A DNA stretch of 8,944 nt, taken from assembly GCA_910577275.1 (NCBI GenBank), contig CAJTMW010000044.1:1844-10787 (forward strand). The letters run 5' to 3'. Shown here piece by piece: positions 1-7,627 of the stretch. Below the pieces are notes generated by a model, which made no database searches, was not told where the DNA came from, and worked only from the letters and a program-made list of their open reading frames with translations. Positions within the stretch are counted from its first letter, which is position 1. Each line of letters begins with the position of its first letter. Source of the stretch: an uncultured Lachnospiraceae bacterium. GTDB taxonomy: Bacteria > Bacillota > Clostridia > Lachnospirales > Lachnospiraceae. The position numbers and the translations under genes were made by a program.

Positions 1-1446
1 CTCGTCGTCCTCATCTATAAAATCTTCCCCCTCTCTGCGGTAAGACCGGAAGAAATAAATCCCTCCAGCTGCAATTCCGATAAGCAACGCCAAAACCCCA
101 TAGGCAAGCGCCGGGCTCCGCTTTTCTTCCATATCATCCGGGGACGGCTCATCCAGAGCTTCCGTTTCCTCCTCCTTTGTATCCTCCGGCTCCTGTTCCT
201 CAACACTTACCGGAACCGCCGACTCGACAACTGCCGCGTCCCCTTCCATGACCTGATACGTGATACCTGTCACGTTCAGCAAATCATTCTCGGAAATTTC
301 CGTCAGGAAATACACGTTATCGCCGTTTAGCGTATTGTCGATAATCAGGTAAAAGACCTTCCCATTCTCTGTCTGAATCGTATAAAACTCCTTCCCCATG
401 CTTTTACTGCTTTCCGAAACCCCATCAGGCAAAGCGCCGTCCGCTTTTTCCGGCTGCGCATTTTCCTCCATGCTCCCGCCTTTTTCCTCCGCAGTATTTA
501 CATAATCAACCACCGCCGCCCTGGCTTTCTCAGGCTGTGTCGGCAAAGCGCTCACCGGCAATTCCGACGCGCTGCTTTCTTCCCCCTTCGCTTCCGGATT
601 TTTATAATACGGATTCTTAATGGTATAAATATCAGATACGTTCCCCGCCATATCCATAGCCTGCACCGTAAAATTCTCATAAACCGAATCCGCCTGCTGG
701 AGCCGTATCTGCACCGTCCCACCCGTAAGGTCGGTAAACTCCTGTCCATTGACATAAACCGCCTTCACGCCGGAAGTCCTGTCCATTGCCTGAACCGTCA
801 GCATCCCTCCGCTGATACCCGCATTCAATGAAGGCTTATCCTTGTCAAAACACTGAATACTCCTGTTTTCCTCATATACTTTTCCATTGGTATCCGTAAC
901 CAGCACATAGACACTACAGTCCTCCGTTATCCGTACTTTCATAGAATCCGTAATATCCGCATAGCTCCCGCTCTGCCCAATTCTGGCCTCCACCTTCTCC
1001 ACCGTAAAATCCGGCGAATGTGCGGCATCCTCCACGCTTACCCTAACCTCCGCATTGCCGTACCTGTACCACTTATCCGGCTGTAAAATACTGATTCGCA
1101 CTTTCGGGGAAATATATGCACATTTTCCATAATCCTCCGCGCACACAGCACACGCGGCGTTTATCCTCCCAGAGGTACATTTATCCGTACAGATACAGGA
1201 AATATCCTCTATCCCGTTTCCGGAAACCGTCTCCCCCATCTCCGGCTCCCCCTCCGTTAAATCTGCTTCCGGTTCCCCCTCCGCCAAATCTGTTTCCTGC
1301 TCTCCTTCTTCCGAACCAGCTTCCGTCATTTCCCCGCTGGCATGAACCAGAATCGTATTTCCATTCCCCATAAAAAAAGCCCCTGCCGCTATCAGAATAA
1401 ATACAGCCAGCAAAAGCACTAAAAAAGCCCTGTTAAATTTTCCCAT
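1..1446 (-). CDS. DUF4366 / CD1107-type mobile-element surface protein (C-terminus beyond window edge)
   Basis: This reading frame is open from the ATG at 1446-1444 to the left edge (482 codons), with no stop seen. Residues 6-26 form a hydrophobic signal or anchor segment. A very acidic linker follows (40-80) and includes a 9-residue tandem repeat. Next is a six-cysteine cluster (C84, C86, C90, C99, C102, C109). Two Ig-like beta-rich segments follow (about 115-200 and 205-280, the second with SGVKAVYVNG and AMDMAGNVSD). The DUF4366-like core is at about 351-392 (KEFYTIQTENGK, NVYFLTEISENDLLN). A second transmembrane helix lies at about 446-466, then a short basic/acidic cytoplasmic tail. This architecture matches the CD1107 family found at this position in clostridial ICEs. 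The family's molecular role is not established; an exported, membrane-anchored accessory of the transfer machinery is my inference. The start is supported by AAGGAG at 1462-1457, 10 nt upstream. It overlaps the preceding DUF4315 gene by 14 bp, suggesting coupled translation. Only a short tail is probably missing. Confidence 0.88.
   Translation of the reverse strand, partial: MGKFNRAFLVLLLAVFILIAAGAFFMGNGNTILVHASGEMTEAGSEEGEQETDLAEGEPEADLTEGEPEMGETVSGNGIEDISCICTDKCTSGRINAACAVCAEDYGKCAYISPKVRISILQPDKWYRYGNAEVRVSVEDAAHSPDFTVEKVEARIGQSGSYADITDSMKVRITEDCSVYVLVTDTNGKVYEENRSIQCFDKDKPSLNAGISGGMLTVQAMDRTSGVKAVYVNGQEFTDLTGGTVQIRLQQADSVYENFTVQAMDMAGNVSDIYTIKNPYYKNPEAKGEESSASELPVSALPTQPEKARAAVVDYVNTAEEKGGSMEENAQPEKADGALPDGVSESSKSMGKEFYTIQTENGKVFYLIIDNTLNGDNVYFLTEISENDLLNVTGITYQVMEGDAAVVESAVPVSVEEQEPEDTKEEETEALDEPSPDDMEEKRSPALAYGVLALLIGIAAGGIYFFRSYRREGEDFIDEDDE
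1240..1293 (-). repeat. 27-bp tandem duplication (two copies) inside the DUF4366 gene
   Basis: Positions 1240-1266 and 1267-1293 match at 22 of 27 bases. They encode two adjacent nine-residue units, TDLAEGEPE and ADLTEGEPE, in the acidic linker just after the signal segment. The period is a multiple of three, so the frame is kept. Such linkers commonly vary in copy number; that this one does is inference. Confidence 0.8.
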
Positions 1447-1696
1447 TTTCAATTATCTCCTTTTCCGCCTCCAAATCATTCCTCCGTTCCTTAAGAAATT
1501 CTTCAATCTCTTTTTCATTTAAGGAATTCAGAAGCTGCAACTGTTCCGGCGTAATGCCTATCTTTCTTGTAACCTTCAATATCTCCATTTCATCCATTTC
1601 CTTTTTCTGGTCCTGGAGCTGTTTTTCCTTTTTCCTTAATTTCTCCATCTGCTCCCTGACCCTCAAAAGTTCGGATGCCACTTTTTCCCTTGTCAA
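1433..1696 (-). CDS. DUF4315-type small coiled-coil mobile-element protein
   Basis: A protein of about 87 residues, almost entirely charged and helical. The N-terminal half (SELLRVREQMEKLRKKEKQL) has heptad-like spacing and looks like a coiled coil. It is followed by a conserved-looking turn (KVTRKIGITPEQLQLLNS) and a glutamate-rich C-terminus. Size, composition and position between the CD1108-type hydrolase and the DUF4366 gene match DUF4315 proteins of clostridial ICEs, whose function is unknown. I chose TTG at 1696-1694 because AGGAGG at 1708-1703 lies exactly 6 nt upstream. The frame stays open to another TTG at 1717, but that start would place the Shine-Dalgarno sequence inside the gene. 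The gene begins 34 nt after the hydrolase stop and overlaps the start of the DUF4366 gene by 14 bp. It has no signal peptide or membrane segment, so it is probably cytoplasmic. Confidence 0.8.
   Translation of the reverse strand: MTREKVASELLRVREQMEKLRKKEKQLQDQKKEMDEMEILKVTRKIGITPEQLQLLNSLNEKEIEEFLKERRNDLEAEKEIIENGKI
1457..1462 (-). promoter_or_regulatory. Ribosome binding site of the DUF4366 gene
   Basis: AAGGAG read on the minus strand, 10 nt before the ATG at 1446. It lies inside the 3' end of the DUF4315 gene and supports the 14-bp overlap between the two genes. Confidence 0.7.
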
Positions 1697-1702
1697 ACTG
1701 TC

Positions 1703-1708
1703 CCTCCT
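1703..1708 (-). promoter_or_regulatory. Ribosome binding site of the DUF4315 gene (fixes a TTG start)
   Basis: A perfect AGGAGG on the minus strand, 6 nt upstream of TTG 1696-1694. It decides the start in favour of 1696 over the longer frame from 1717. Confidence 0.7.
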
Positions 1709-1730
1709 TTTTCCCAAAAACCCCTTTCAC

Positions 1731-4097
1731 TCAAAGCCTGCCAAATCCGTAGAAATGGCTCTGCCAGTAAGACGAGGTTCCGATAGACGTATACTGGACA
1801 GGGTCCCCCGCATGTATCATGATTCCGTTCCCACAGTAGATTCCCACATGGGTCACAGGCCTGCCCGCCTGATACGTCCCGGTAAAAAACACGATATCCC
1901 CCGCCTTTGCCTCCCCTGCGCTTACCGGTATGCACTTCTCATAAATCCCCTGCGCCGTGGTCCGCGGCAGCTCATGGACGCCGCTGTGCGTAAACACCCA
2001 GCTTACAAAACCCGAACAGTCAAATCCCCCCGGCCCGTAACCCCCGAAAAGGTACGGCGTCCCAAGGTACTTTTCCGCCTCCGTCATAAGCCTCTGCACA
2101 GCTTCCGCATCATAACTACCCGGCGGAACGATGTTTCCCGTCCCATTGCCGCCGCCCGGCGTTTCCCCGTACAGAGTGCCGTCGCCTGTGTCAAAATAAA
2201 AAATCGGATTATAATAAGTGCCGTCATGCACAACCTCCAGATGAAGATGGCTTCCTGTACTGCTCCCCGTACTTCCCGTAAGCCCAATCTGCATCCCGCT
2301 TTCCACATCCTGCCCGGCGCTTACGCTGACTGCACTTAAGTGGGCGTACTTCGTGGTAAATCCCTTATCGTCCCCGATAACTACATAATTCCCGTATTCG
2401 CCGTCATAACCGGCAGCTTCCACAACGCCGCTGTGCGCTGCATAAACGCAGGTGTTTTCCGGGACGGCAATATCTATCCCCCGATGCAGCTGACGCTCCC
2501 CGGTGATGGGATTCTTTCGGTATCCATAATAACTGCTCACATAAGAATACCAGTACAAATCAAGAGGCGTATCAAACTGCTGAAGCCCGCCCTTTGTCTC
2601 CGTGTATGCGGCAAAGATTTCCTCCTGTTCGCCGTCCATCCGGCCAGCCGCTATTTCCTCTAAAGGCGTAACCAAAAGGCTCACCTGCAATATCCTGACC
2701 TCCACATTTTCCATGACAGGATTCTCTTCCCCGTCAAATACAGGATTGCCGTCTCCGTCCTCCGCCTGCACTGTCCGCGTCTCCGTTACCGGATTTAATT
2801 CAAGCAGATACATTTCCTGAAAAAGGCTTTCCAGCTCGTTTTCTGCCTCATAAGCAGTAAACTCTATGTAGATTGCGGAAAGATAACTGATTAGCGTAAA
2901 CGGATTATGGCCGATTTCCGCTAAATTATACTGGTATTCATCGTAACCCGGATAATCCTCCTCTATGTTGTCTATCTTTTCCTGTAGCTCCATTTCCTTT
3001 TCGGTAAACGAAAGTTCCGCCTTATCAATCTCCTCCGGTTCGCTTAAATAACTTCCGGCGATAACTATGGAAAACATCTCCCCCGCTACCGCCCCGCATG
3101 ACGAAAACATAGTCAGAAGAAAAAGAAACAGCAGAATAAAAAGCCCCGCCGCCCCGATAATAGCCGCTTTCCTTTTCACAGCTTCCTCCAGCTTTTTAAA
3201 TACCCCTATCGCGGTATTTTTTGTGAAAGCAACCGTTTTTTCTGCGCTTTCCTCCGCCAGCTTTTTCCGGTACGCTTTTGCATACTCTTTCTTAATCCGT
3301 CGCTTTTGAATCCGCTTCCTTACCAGCTTTTTCTCCATCTCCGGATTCTTTTCAAGGTATTCCTGATAGCGGGCACCCACCTCAGCCTTTACCGCCTTTT
3401 CCTCCAGAGCGGATACTTTTTCCCCCAGCCGCCGCTCCCTGTCCTTTTGCTTCCTGTCCCAAAATTCCAGAACATGCGACGCCTGCCGCCCGGCCATGAA
3501 AAAAGCTTCCGCCCCGGCATTATCCTCCCCATACTCCTTCTCCCGGTTGTGGGAAAATTTCCGGCTCCCATACCTGAATCCCCGCGCAATGCCTCCCGCA
3601 AAGGACTTCCCCGGTAACTCTTTTTCCCTCTCCACCGCCTTTAAGACAAATTTCCCTTTCCCGGTTTCCTCGTCAAATACCCGCTCCCAATGGTAATCCC
3701 TTGCTTTTGGCGCCCTGTCTTTCGCCTTCTGCAGCTTCCTTCCCGCTCTTTCCGCTTTCTGCCGCTTTCTTTCCAGCTTCCTGCTCCCGACAAACGCGTC
3801 GTCGCCGCCCTCCTGAAAACTATCATTCCCGCCCGGCTCCTGCCTGTCTGTCCAAAAATCCTCCTTTTCCGTAAAACGCCTTTCCGACGAAAGCCCCTCT
3901 CCATTCCCCGACAGGCTTTTATCCGTCCGGTATATTCCTTTTCCCGAATCCCCGGCTTTTTTACCGCCACGCCTCTTTTTCGGGATATCCGGCTTTTTTT
4001 CTTCTTCCCTGAAATAGTTATCCTTTTTAAACTGTTCCTCCTTCCCTCCCGCCAGCTCTCTTTTTTCTCCCATCTGCCTACTTCTTCTTTTTCCCAA
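1731..4097 (-). CDS. CD1108-type membrane-anchored peptidoglycan hydrolase with M23 and NlpC/P60 domains
   Basis: A 788-residue protein expected to cut cell-wall peptidoglycan locally so that the conjugation channel can pass. Residues 1-310 are hydrophilic and very rich in Lys, Arg and Glu, and would be cytoplasmic. One strong transmembrane helix lies at about 311-331 (AAIIGAAGLFILLFLFLLTM). An extracellular stalk follows (about 350-510). Then comes an M23/LytM endopeptidase domain (about 515-635) with HRGID (H538, D542), YAH (H586) and HLH (H617, H619), the expected zinc and catalytic residues. A Gly-rich linker (646-660) leads to an NlpC/P60 domain (about 663-788) with FDCSG (C694), THVGIY (H750) and IHAG (H762), the expected Cys-His-His set. 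Both active sites look intact. The start is uncertain: TTG at 4097 has only GGGAG at 3 nt or a weak purine run further away; ATG at 4073 is an alternative, and neither choice affects a domain. The gene follows the 174-aa unknown by 23 nt and precedes DUF4315 by 34 nt, as expected in an ICE transfer operon. Confidence 0.93.
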   Translation of the reverse strand: MGKRRSRQMGEKRELAGGKEEQFKKDNYFREEEKKPDIPKKRRGGKKAGDSGKGIYRTDKSLSGNGEGLSSERRFTEKEDFWTDRQEPGGNDSFQEGGDDAFVGSRKLERKRQKAERAGRKLQKAKDRAPKARDYHWERVFDEETGKGKFVLKAVEREKELPGKSFAGGIARGFRYGSRKFSHNREKEYGEDNAGAEAFFMAGRQASHVLEFWDRKQKDRERRLGEKVSALEEKAVKAEVGARYQEYLEKNPEMEKKLVRKRIQKRRIKKEYAKAYRKKLAEESAEKTVAFTKNTAIGVFKKLEEAVKRKAAIIGAAGLFILLFLFLLTMFSSCGAVAGEMFSIVIAGSYLSEPEEIDKAELSFTEKEMELQEKIDNIEEDYPGYDEYQYNLAEIGHNPFTLISYLSAIYIEFTAYEAENELESLFQEMYLLELNPVTETRTVQAEDGDGNPVFDGEENPVMENVEVRILQVSLLVTPLEEIAAGRMDGEQEEIFAAYTETKGGLQQFDTPLDLYWYSYVSSYYGYRKNPITGERQLHRGIDIAVPENTCVYAAHSGVVEAAGYDGEYGNYVVIGDDKGFTTKYAHLSAVSVSAGQDVESGMQIGLTGSTGSSTGSHLHLEVVHDGTYYNPIFYFDTGDGTLYGETPGGGNGTGNIVPPGSYDAEAVQRLMTEAEKYLGTPYLFGGYGPGGFDCSGFVSWVFTHSGVHELPRTTAQGIYEKCIPVSAGEAKAGDIVFFTGTYQAGRPVTHVGIYCGNGIMIHAGDPVQYTSIGTSSYWQSHFYGFGRL

Positions 4098-4120
4098 TAA
4101 CTCCCTTCACCCCTCTCCCT

Positions 4121-4645
4121 TTACGTCCCTGTCCTGATGTCCGCCATGCCCCGCTCAGGGAACAGCGGCAGTACAATCCTTCCGGGACTTTCGTTCAGCA
4201 TTTTCCTTGCCGTCTCCACATAATCCAAAAGCTCCCCGCAGTATAGCCTCTCTGCTTCGCACATCTTCTCCTCCAAAACCTTTTCCCGCCTCCATTTCTC
4301 AGCCAGCGCTTTCCTTTTCCCCGCATATTCCTCCAACAAACAGAGGATAAAATGGATTTTCAGGAAAATATAAAACTCCCTGCTCCCCGCTCTTGTTAAC
4401 CCGTCTGTGATATCCCTGTCCATTTTTTCAAAAAAACCTTCCGCCTCCTTCCGGGCCGAAAGAATACCCGCCGTCCTCCTTATCTTTCCTTTTTCCAGAT
4501 AGTCCACACGATACAAAATTTCCTTCCCTGCCAGCGGTGGTTCCCCCAGCCTGTCCCCTGCCGAGGAAACAGGACGGGGCCGCAGAAAAACCGCCCCGTC
4601 CCCTTCCCTGTAAACAAACGATACCCACGGAATCCCTTTTTCCAT
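4121..4645 (-). CDS. Unrecognised 174-aa protein between VirB4 and the cell-wall hydrolase
   Basis: I do not recognise a family. The N-terminal third reads like a compact beta-rich segment (GIPWVSFVYREGDGAVFLRP). The rest is charged and probably helical, with a cluster of aromatic residues around 90-100 (REFYIFLKIHFILCLLEEY), then a Lys/Glu-rich stretch. There is no signal peptide and no clear transmembrane helix, so a cytoplasmic or peripheral location is likely. ATG 4645-4643 has a good GGAGG site (4655-4651) 5 nt upstream. However, the same frame is open a further 32 codons upstream (to a TGA at 4744-4742) and still reads like protein, without any ATG, GTG or TTG; it overlaps the end of VirB4. 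Its place inside the operon suggests an accessory role in transfer, which is inference only. Confidence 0.65.
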   Translation of the reverse strand: MEKGIPWVSFVYREGDGAVFLRPRPVSSAGDRLGEPPLAGKEILYRVDYLEKGKIRRTAGILSARKEAEGFFEKMDRDITDGLTRAGSREFYIFLKIHFILCLLEEYAGKRKALAEKWRREKVLEEKMCEAERLYCGELLDYVETARKMLNESPGRIVLPLFPERGMADIRTGT

Positions 4646-4650
4646 CTCTC

Positions 4651-4655
4651 CCTCC
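4651..4655 (-). promoter_or_regulatory. Ribosome binding site of the 174-aa unknown gene
   Basis: GGAGG on the minus strand, 5 nt before ATG 4645. It supports that start even though the reading frame stays open further upstream. Confidence 0.6.
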
Positions 4656-4707
4656 GGAATTGCAGAACCTGACAGAAATTCCTGAAAAATTTCATCGGTG
4701 GAACCTT

Positions 4708-7194
4708 CTATTTTTCCTGAAAGCCTGCGGACGATATCTCCTCATGCTCCTTCCTCTGCAATGCACTTTCCGGCCGTGTATTCATAATCGCATAGGTCTT
4801 TGTATCGGTAGGATATCTGTCAATAAACGGTATTACAACGTTATCAAATTTAATCAGCCCGCTTCCCGGCTCCGCGCTGGTTACATACTCAAGCTGCTTG
4901 TCGGAAAGCTCCAGCTTATCGGCGAGAATCCTCTGGTCAGGTGCGCTCTGGTTCAGCAGATAGATAAAATCACTGTTGCCAAGTATGCCCTCCACATCAG
5001 GCGACATTAAGAAGTCCGAGACATTCTGAGTCAGCCCTGTGGGTATGCCGCCCCATTTTCTGAAACGCTTCCAGATTTCTATGGAATACAACGCTGTCTG
5101 CCTCTCCCGCAGCAGGACATGGAATTCATCACAATAATATCTCGTCGCTACCCGCCGTTCCCGGTTCATCGACACCCGGTTCCACACCGCGTCCTGCACA
5201 ATCAGCATCCCAAGCTCCTTAAGCTGGCTCCCCAGCTCCTTTATGTCAAAGCATATGATTCTGTTTGCGGAATCCACATTCGTCCTGTGGTTAAAATAAT
5301 TCTGCGAGCCATTGACAAACAGCACCAGACAGTTTGCAATCCTCACCGCCTTTTCCCTTGCGTCAGCCGCAAGATGCGCCGCCACATTATCCGGCTCATA
5401 CTTTATAAGCGCATCGTATAAATCCCCCAGAACCGGCATATTCCCCGGCTCCGGACATTGAAAATACTTTTGGTACACTTTCCCGATACACTTATCTATT
5501 ATCCCTTTTTCATCGTTTGTAAGCCCGTCTTTTCCGCCTGCTATCACGTCGCACAGGGTAATCAGGAAATCGCTCTTAAGGCGCAGCGCATCTTCATCCC
5601 CTATATGGCTTTTCTGGATATCCATCGGATTTAAGTAGTCGGGCGAGCCTGCCGCAAGACGTATCACCTGTCCGTTAAGCGCTTCTATCAGCGGGAAATA
5701 CTCCCCCTCCGGGTCACAGACGACAATATCGTCCTCCGTCATCAGGAAACACCCAAGTATCTCCCTTTTCGCCGCAAAGCTCTTGCCGCTTCCCGGCGTC
5801 CCCAATATCATGCCGTTTGGCGTGCGCAGCTTTTTCCGGTCGGCAAGAATCATGTTGTTTGACAGGGCGTTTAAACCGTAATAAAGCGCCGGGGAAGGCA
5901 TAAACAGCTCCTGTGTGCTGAAAGGGACTAAAATCGCGCTGCTCTTTGTGTTCAGCACCCGCTCGATTCCCGTGTCATTGCACCCAATCGGCGCGGAAGC
6001 CATCAGCCCCTTTTCCTGTAAATACTGCAGACGCCGGAGATTACAGTTTGCCTGCTGGATAATGCCGGACACCCTCTGCACAAGGCTCTCCATCTCCCTT
6101 TTGGTACTGCCGTAACAGGTGATAAGGAACGTCATGCTAATCATTTTCTGGTTACTGGTATTTAAATCCTCCAGCAAATCCAGCGTATCCTTCTCATACA
6201 GCAGAATATCCGTGGGAAGAATATCCATATCATAACCGCTCCGTACCGCCTTTTTCTGCTCGTCTATCTTCATTTTCTGGACATTCGTCAAAGTACTTTT
6301 CAGCATTTTTACCGCCCGCAGCGCATCCAGCGTCTCCATATGTACCGTCACCGTGATACTGTCGTCAATATCCAGAAGCCGTTTCAAAAGCCCGTCGCCG
6401 AGCCTTGGGGCCGTGATATCCAGAAAAGACACACAGCCATAGATATTCCCTGACTTAAAGCGCCCGGGGCTCCTGAAATCAAACCCCGGCGGCGCAACAA
6501 AATCCCTTTCCGTCCTCCCCGACCGCTTTAAATCCTCATAGGAAAACCGGAACGGCTCCATACTGTCCTGATTGAAATACTCGTGGAGCACACAAAGACG
6601 TTCCTTCCCGTCCATCACCCTTACCGCCGTTCCGATGCCACGCAAATTTCTGATAATCCCCGCTTCGATTCCCGCAAGCCTGCTCCGGGCCTCCTTATAG
6701 TTTTCCGCCTCTATCCCAAACACAAGATATTTTGACTTGATGACGCCATTATTGCCCCTTGTCATCCTGTTTTTCAGCATCCGTGAAAACTCCCTGCGGA
6801 TATCGTCAAAACCGTCCTCCTTTGCCGGAATATGAATCCTGCGCACCAGAACCTCCTCGCTGACCTTACGGTTAAATAAAAAGAGCTGGAATTTTATTCC
6901 CGGCTCAAAATAATTGATTAATTCACTGTATGCCTGCAGAACGTCCCCCTGCTGGGGGGCGTCCAGTAATTCATAATTGATATCATAAAACTCAACCATC
7001 TTTGTATAAAATGTATCGGTTACTTTACAGATGCCGTTTTGATAGAGCCTGCGGAAAGTAATCGTCTCCTGTGCGGTTTCCGGCACTTTCCTGCGCTTTT
7101 CCCCTCCCGCAAGGATACGGCGCAGCTCCTTTATGCGTTTTTTTTCCAAAGCGGTGAGCCTGCCGTCCTTTTTCCCTCTTTTCCTTTCTTTCAA
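4708..7194 (-). CDS. VirB4-family conjugative transfer ATPase
   Basis: An 828-residue cytoplasmic, membrane-associated ATPase that energises the type IV secretion channel. The N-terminal domain contains the family-typical stretch GICKVTDTFYTKMVEFYDIN (about 54-73). The C-terminal RecA-like motor has Walker A GTPGSGKS (465-472), Walker B RYYCDEFH with D689 and E690, and a downstream GLTQNVSDF motif (720-728). Length and motifs match full-length VirB4 homologues of Gram-positive ICEs. The start is TTG at 7194-7192, preceded at 10 nt by AAGGAG (7210-7205). The resulting N-terminus (MKERKRGKKDGRL) is short and basic, as is usual in this family, and the next in-frame ATG would remove about 65 residues of conserved sequence. 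The gene begins 170 bp inside the PrgI reading frame, in another frame. No frameshift or missing catalytic residue is seen, so the ATPase should be functional. Confidence 0.96.
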   Translation of the reverse strand: MKERKRGKKDGRLTALEKKRIKELRRILAGGEKRRKVPETAQETITFRRLYQNGICKVTDTFYTKMVEFYDINYELLDAPQQGDVLQAYSELINYFEPGIKFQLFLFNRKVSEEVLVRRIHIPAKEDGFDDIRREFSRMLKNRMTRGNNGVIKSKYLVFGIEAENYKEARSRLAGIEAGIIRNLRGIGTAVRVMDGKERLCVLHEYFNQDSMEPFRFSYEDLKRSGRTERDFVAPPGFDFRSPGRFKSGNIYGCVSFLDITAPRLGDGLLKRLLDIDDSITVTVHMETLDALRAVKMLKSTLTNVQKMKIDEQKKAVRSGYDMDILPTDILLYEKDTLDLLEDLNTSNQKMISMTFLITCYGSTKREMESLVQRVSGIIQQANCNLRRLQYLQEKGLMASAPIGCNDTGIERVLNTKSSAILVPFSTQELFMPSPALYYGLNALSNNMILADRKKLRTPNGMILGTPGSGKSFAAKREILGCFLMTEDDIVVCDPEGEYFPLIEALNGQVIRLAAGSPDYLNPMDIQKSHIGDEDALRLKSDFLITLCDVIAGGKDGLTNDEKGIIDKCIGKVYQKYFQCPEPGNMPVLGDLYDALIKYEPDNVAAHLAADAREKAVRIANCLVLFVNGSQNYFNHRTNVDSANRIICFDIKELGSQLKELGMLIVQDAVWNRVSMNRERRVATRYYCDEFHVLLRERQTALYSIEIWKRFRKWGGIPTGLTQNVSDFLMSPDVEGILGNSDFIYLLNQSAPDQRILADKLELSDKQLEYVTSAEPGSGLIKFDNVVIPFIDRYPTDTKTYAIMNTRPESALQRKEHEEISSAGFQEK

Positions 7195-7549
7195 GTCTAC
7201 AAAGCTCCTTTCTTAATTTTTCCCTTTCCTCCAATGTCCTGTAGAGGCTCTCCGACCGGTACGGCCTTATCCCCGGCGTTAAGAATTTCTGACGGATAAT
7301 AAAGTACAGGATTTTCTCAGCCGGGAACCCGTTCCTCTCATACATCGCAAGGAAGAAAAAAGGCAGCATAACCGCCACCATAATCACGGCGGCAGCCTCC
7401 GTCCCCAGCACGTCCTTTGCGAAAAAATAAAAGGGGATTCCCGCCGCCGCCGCCCCGCTGAAACATATAATCTGCCTCTTTGTCAGGTTAAACGCCACTT
7501 TTGTCTTAATTCCCGACAAATCCTTCGGCACCGCCACAGATATCGCCAT
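7025..7549 (-). CDS. PrgI-family inner-membrane conjugation protein with extended C-terminus
   Basis: A small membrane protein of the mating channel, normally encoded directly before VirB4. The N-terminus (AISVAVPKDLSGIKTKVAFN) is typical of the PrgI family. Two hydrophobic segments follow at about 30-46 and 52-70, then LAMYERNGFPAEKILYFIIR, also typical. The start is ATG 7549-7547 with AGGAGG (7565-7560) 10 nt upstream; an adjacent TTG at 7552 is possible but not needed. The protein is 174 residues from this ATG. From memory, relatives usually end near residue 120-130. Here the last ~56 residues are read from DNA that also encodes the VirB4 N-terminus, in a different frame, and they have the low-complexity Arg/Lys/Gly look of an overrun. 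The core is confidently assigned; whether the tail matters is unclear. Confidence 0.9.
   Translation of the reverse strand: MAISVAVPKDLSGIKTKVAFNLTKRQIICFSGAAAAGIPFYFFAKDVLGTEAAAVIMVAVMLPFFFLAMYERNGFPAEKILYFIIRQKFLTPGIRPYRSESLYRTLEEREKLRKELCRLERKEKREKGRQAHRFGKKTHKGAAPYPCGRGKAQESAGNRTGDDYFPQALSKRHL
7205..7210 (-). promoter_or_regulatory. Ribosome binding site of VirB4 (supports a TTG start)
   Basis: AAGGAG on the minus strand, 10 nt upstream of TTG 7194. The same 10-nt spacing is seen at the PrgI and DUF4366 genes. It lies inside the PrgI reading frame. Confidence 0.65.
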
Positions 7550-7559
7550 CAAAAACCAC

Positions 7560-7565
7560 CCTCCT
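7560..7565 (-). promoter_or_regulatory. Ribosome binding site of the PrgI-family gene
   Basis: AGGAGG on the minus strand, 10 nt before ATG 7549. It sits in the 78-bp gap after the TrbL/VirB6-like gene. That gap otherwise holds only a 10-bp palindrome (7601-7610) and no convincing promoter or terminator. Confidence 0.65.
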
Positions 7566-7627
7566 CTCCGTGATTCCCATTCCGTGTTTTACTTTTACCC
7601 AACATATGTTTTTTTCAACTGAATGCG

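Noticed and set aside
1697..1717. TTG at 1717 as the DUF4315 start
   Set aside because: The AGGAGG site would lie inside the gene. TTG 1696, 6 nt after that site, fits better.
1554..2339. A 261-codon open frame on the plus strand
   Set aside because: It lies antisense to the hydrolase and DUF4315 genes, its translation is low-complexity and family-free, and the minus strand carries intact catalytic motifs there.
4480..4695. Alternative minus-strand frame starting at 4695 with ATG, overlapping the 174-aa gene
   Set aside because: It has no ribosome binding site as good as that of ATG 4645, and its translation is rich in Trp, Cys and Gly in the way of an out-of-frame read.
7601..7610. Perfect 10-bp palindrome AACATATGTT between the TrbL-like and PrgI genes
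   Set aside because: It is short and AT-rich, with no repeat partner or adjacent promoter, so chance is a sufficient explanation.
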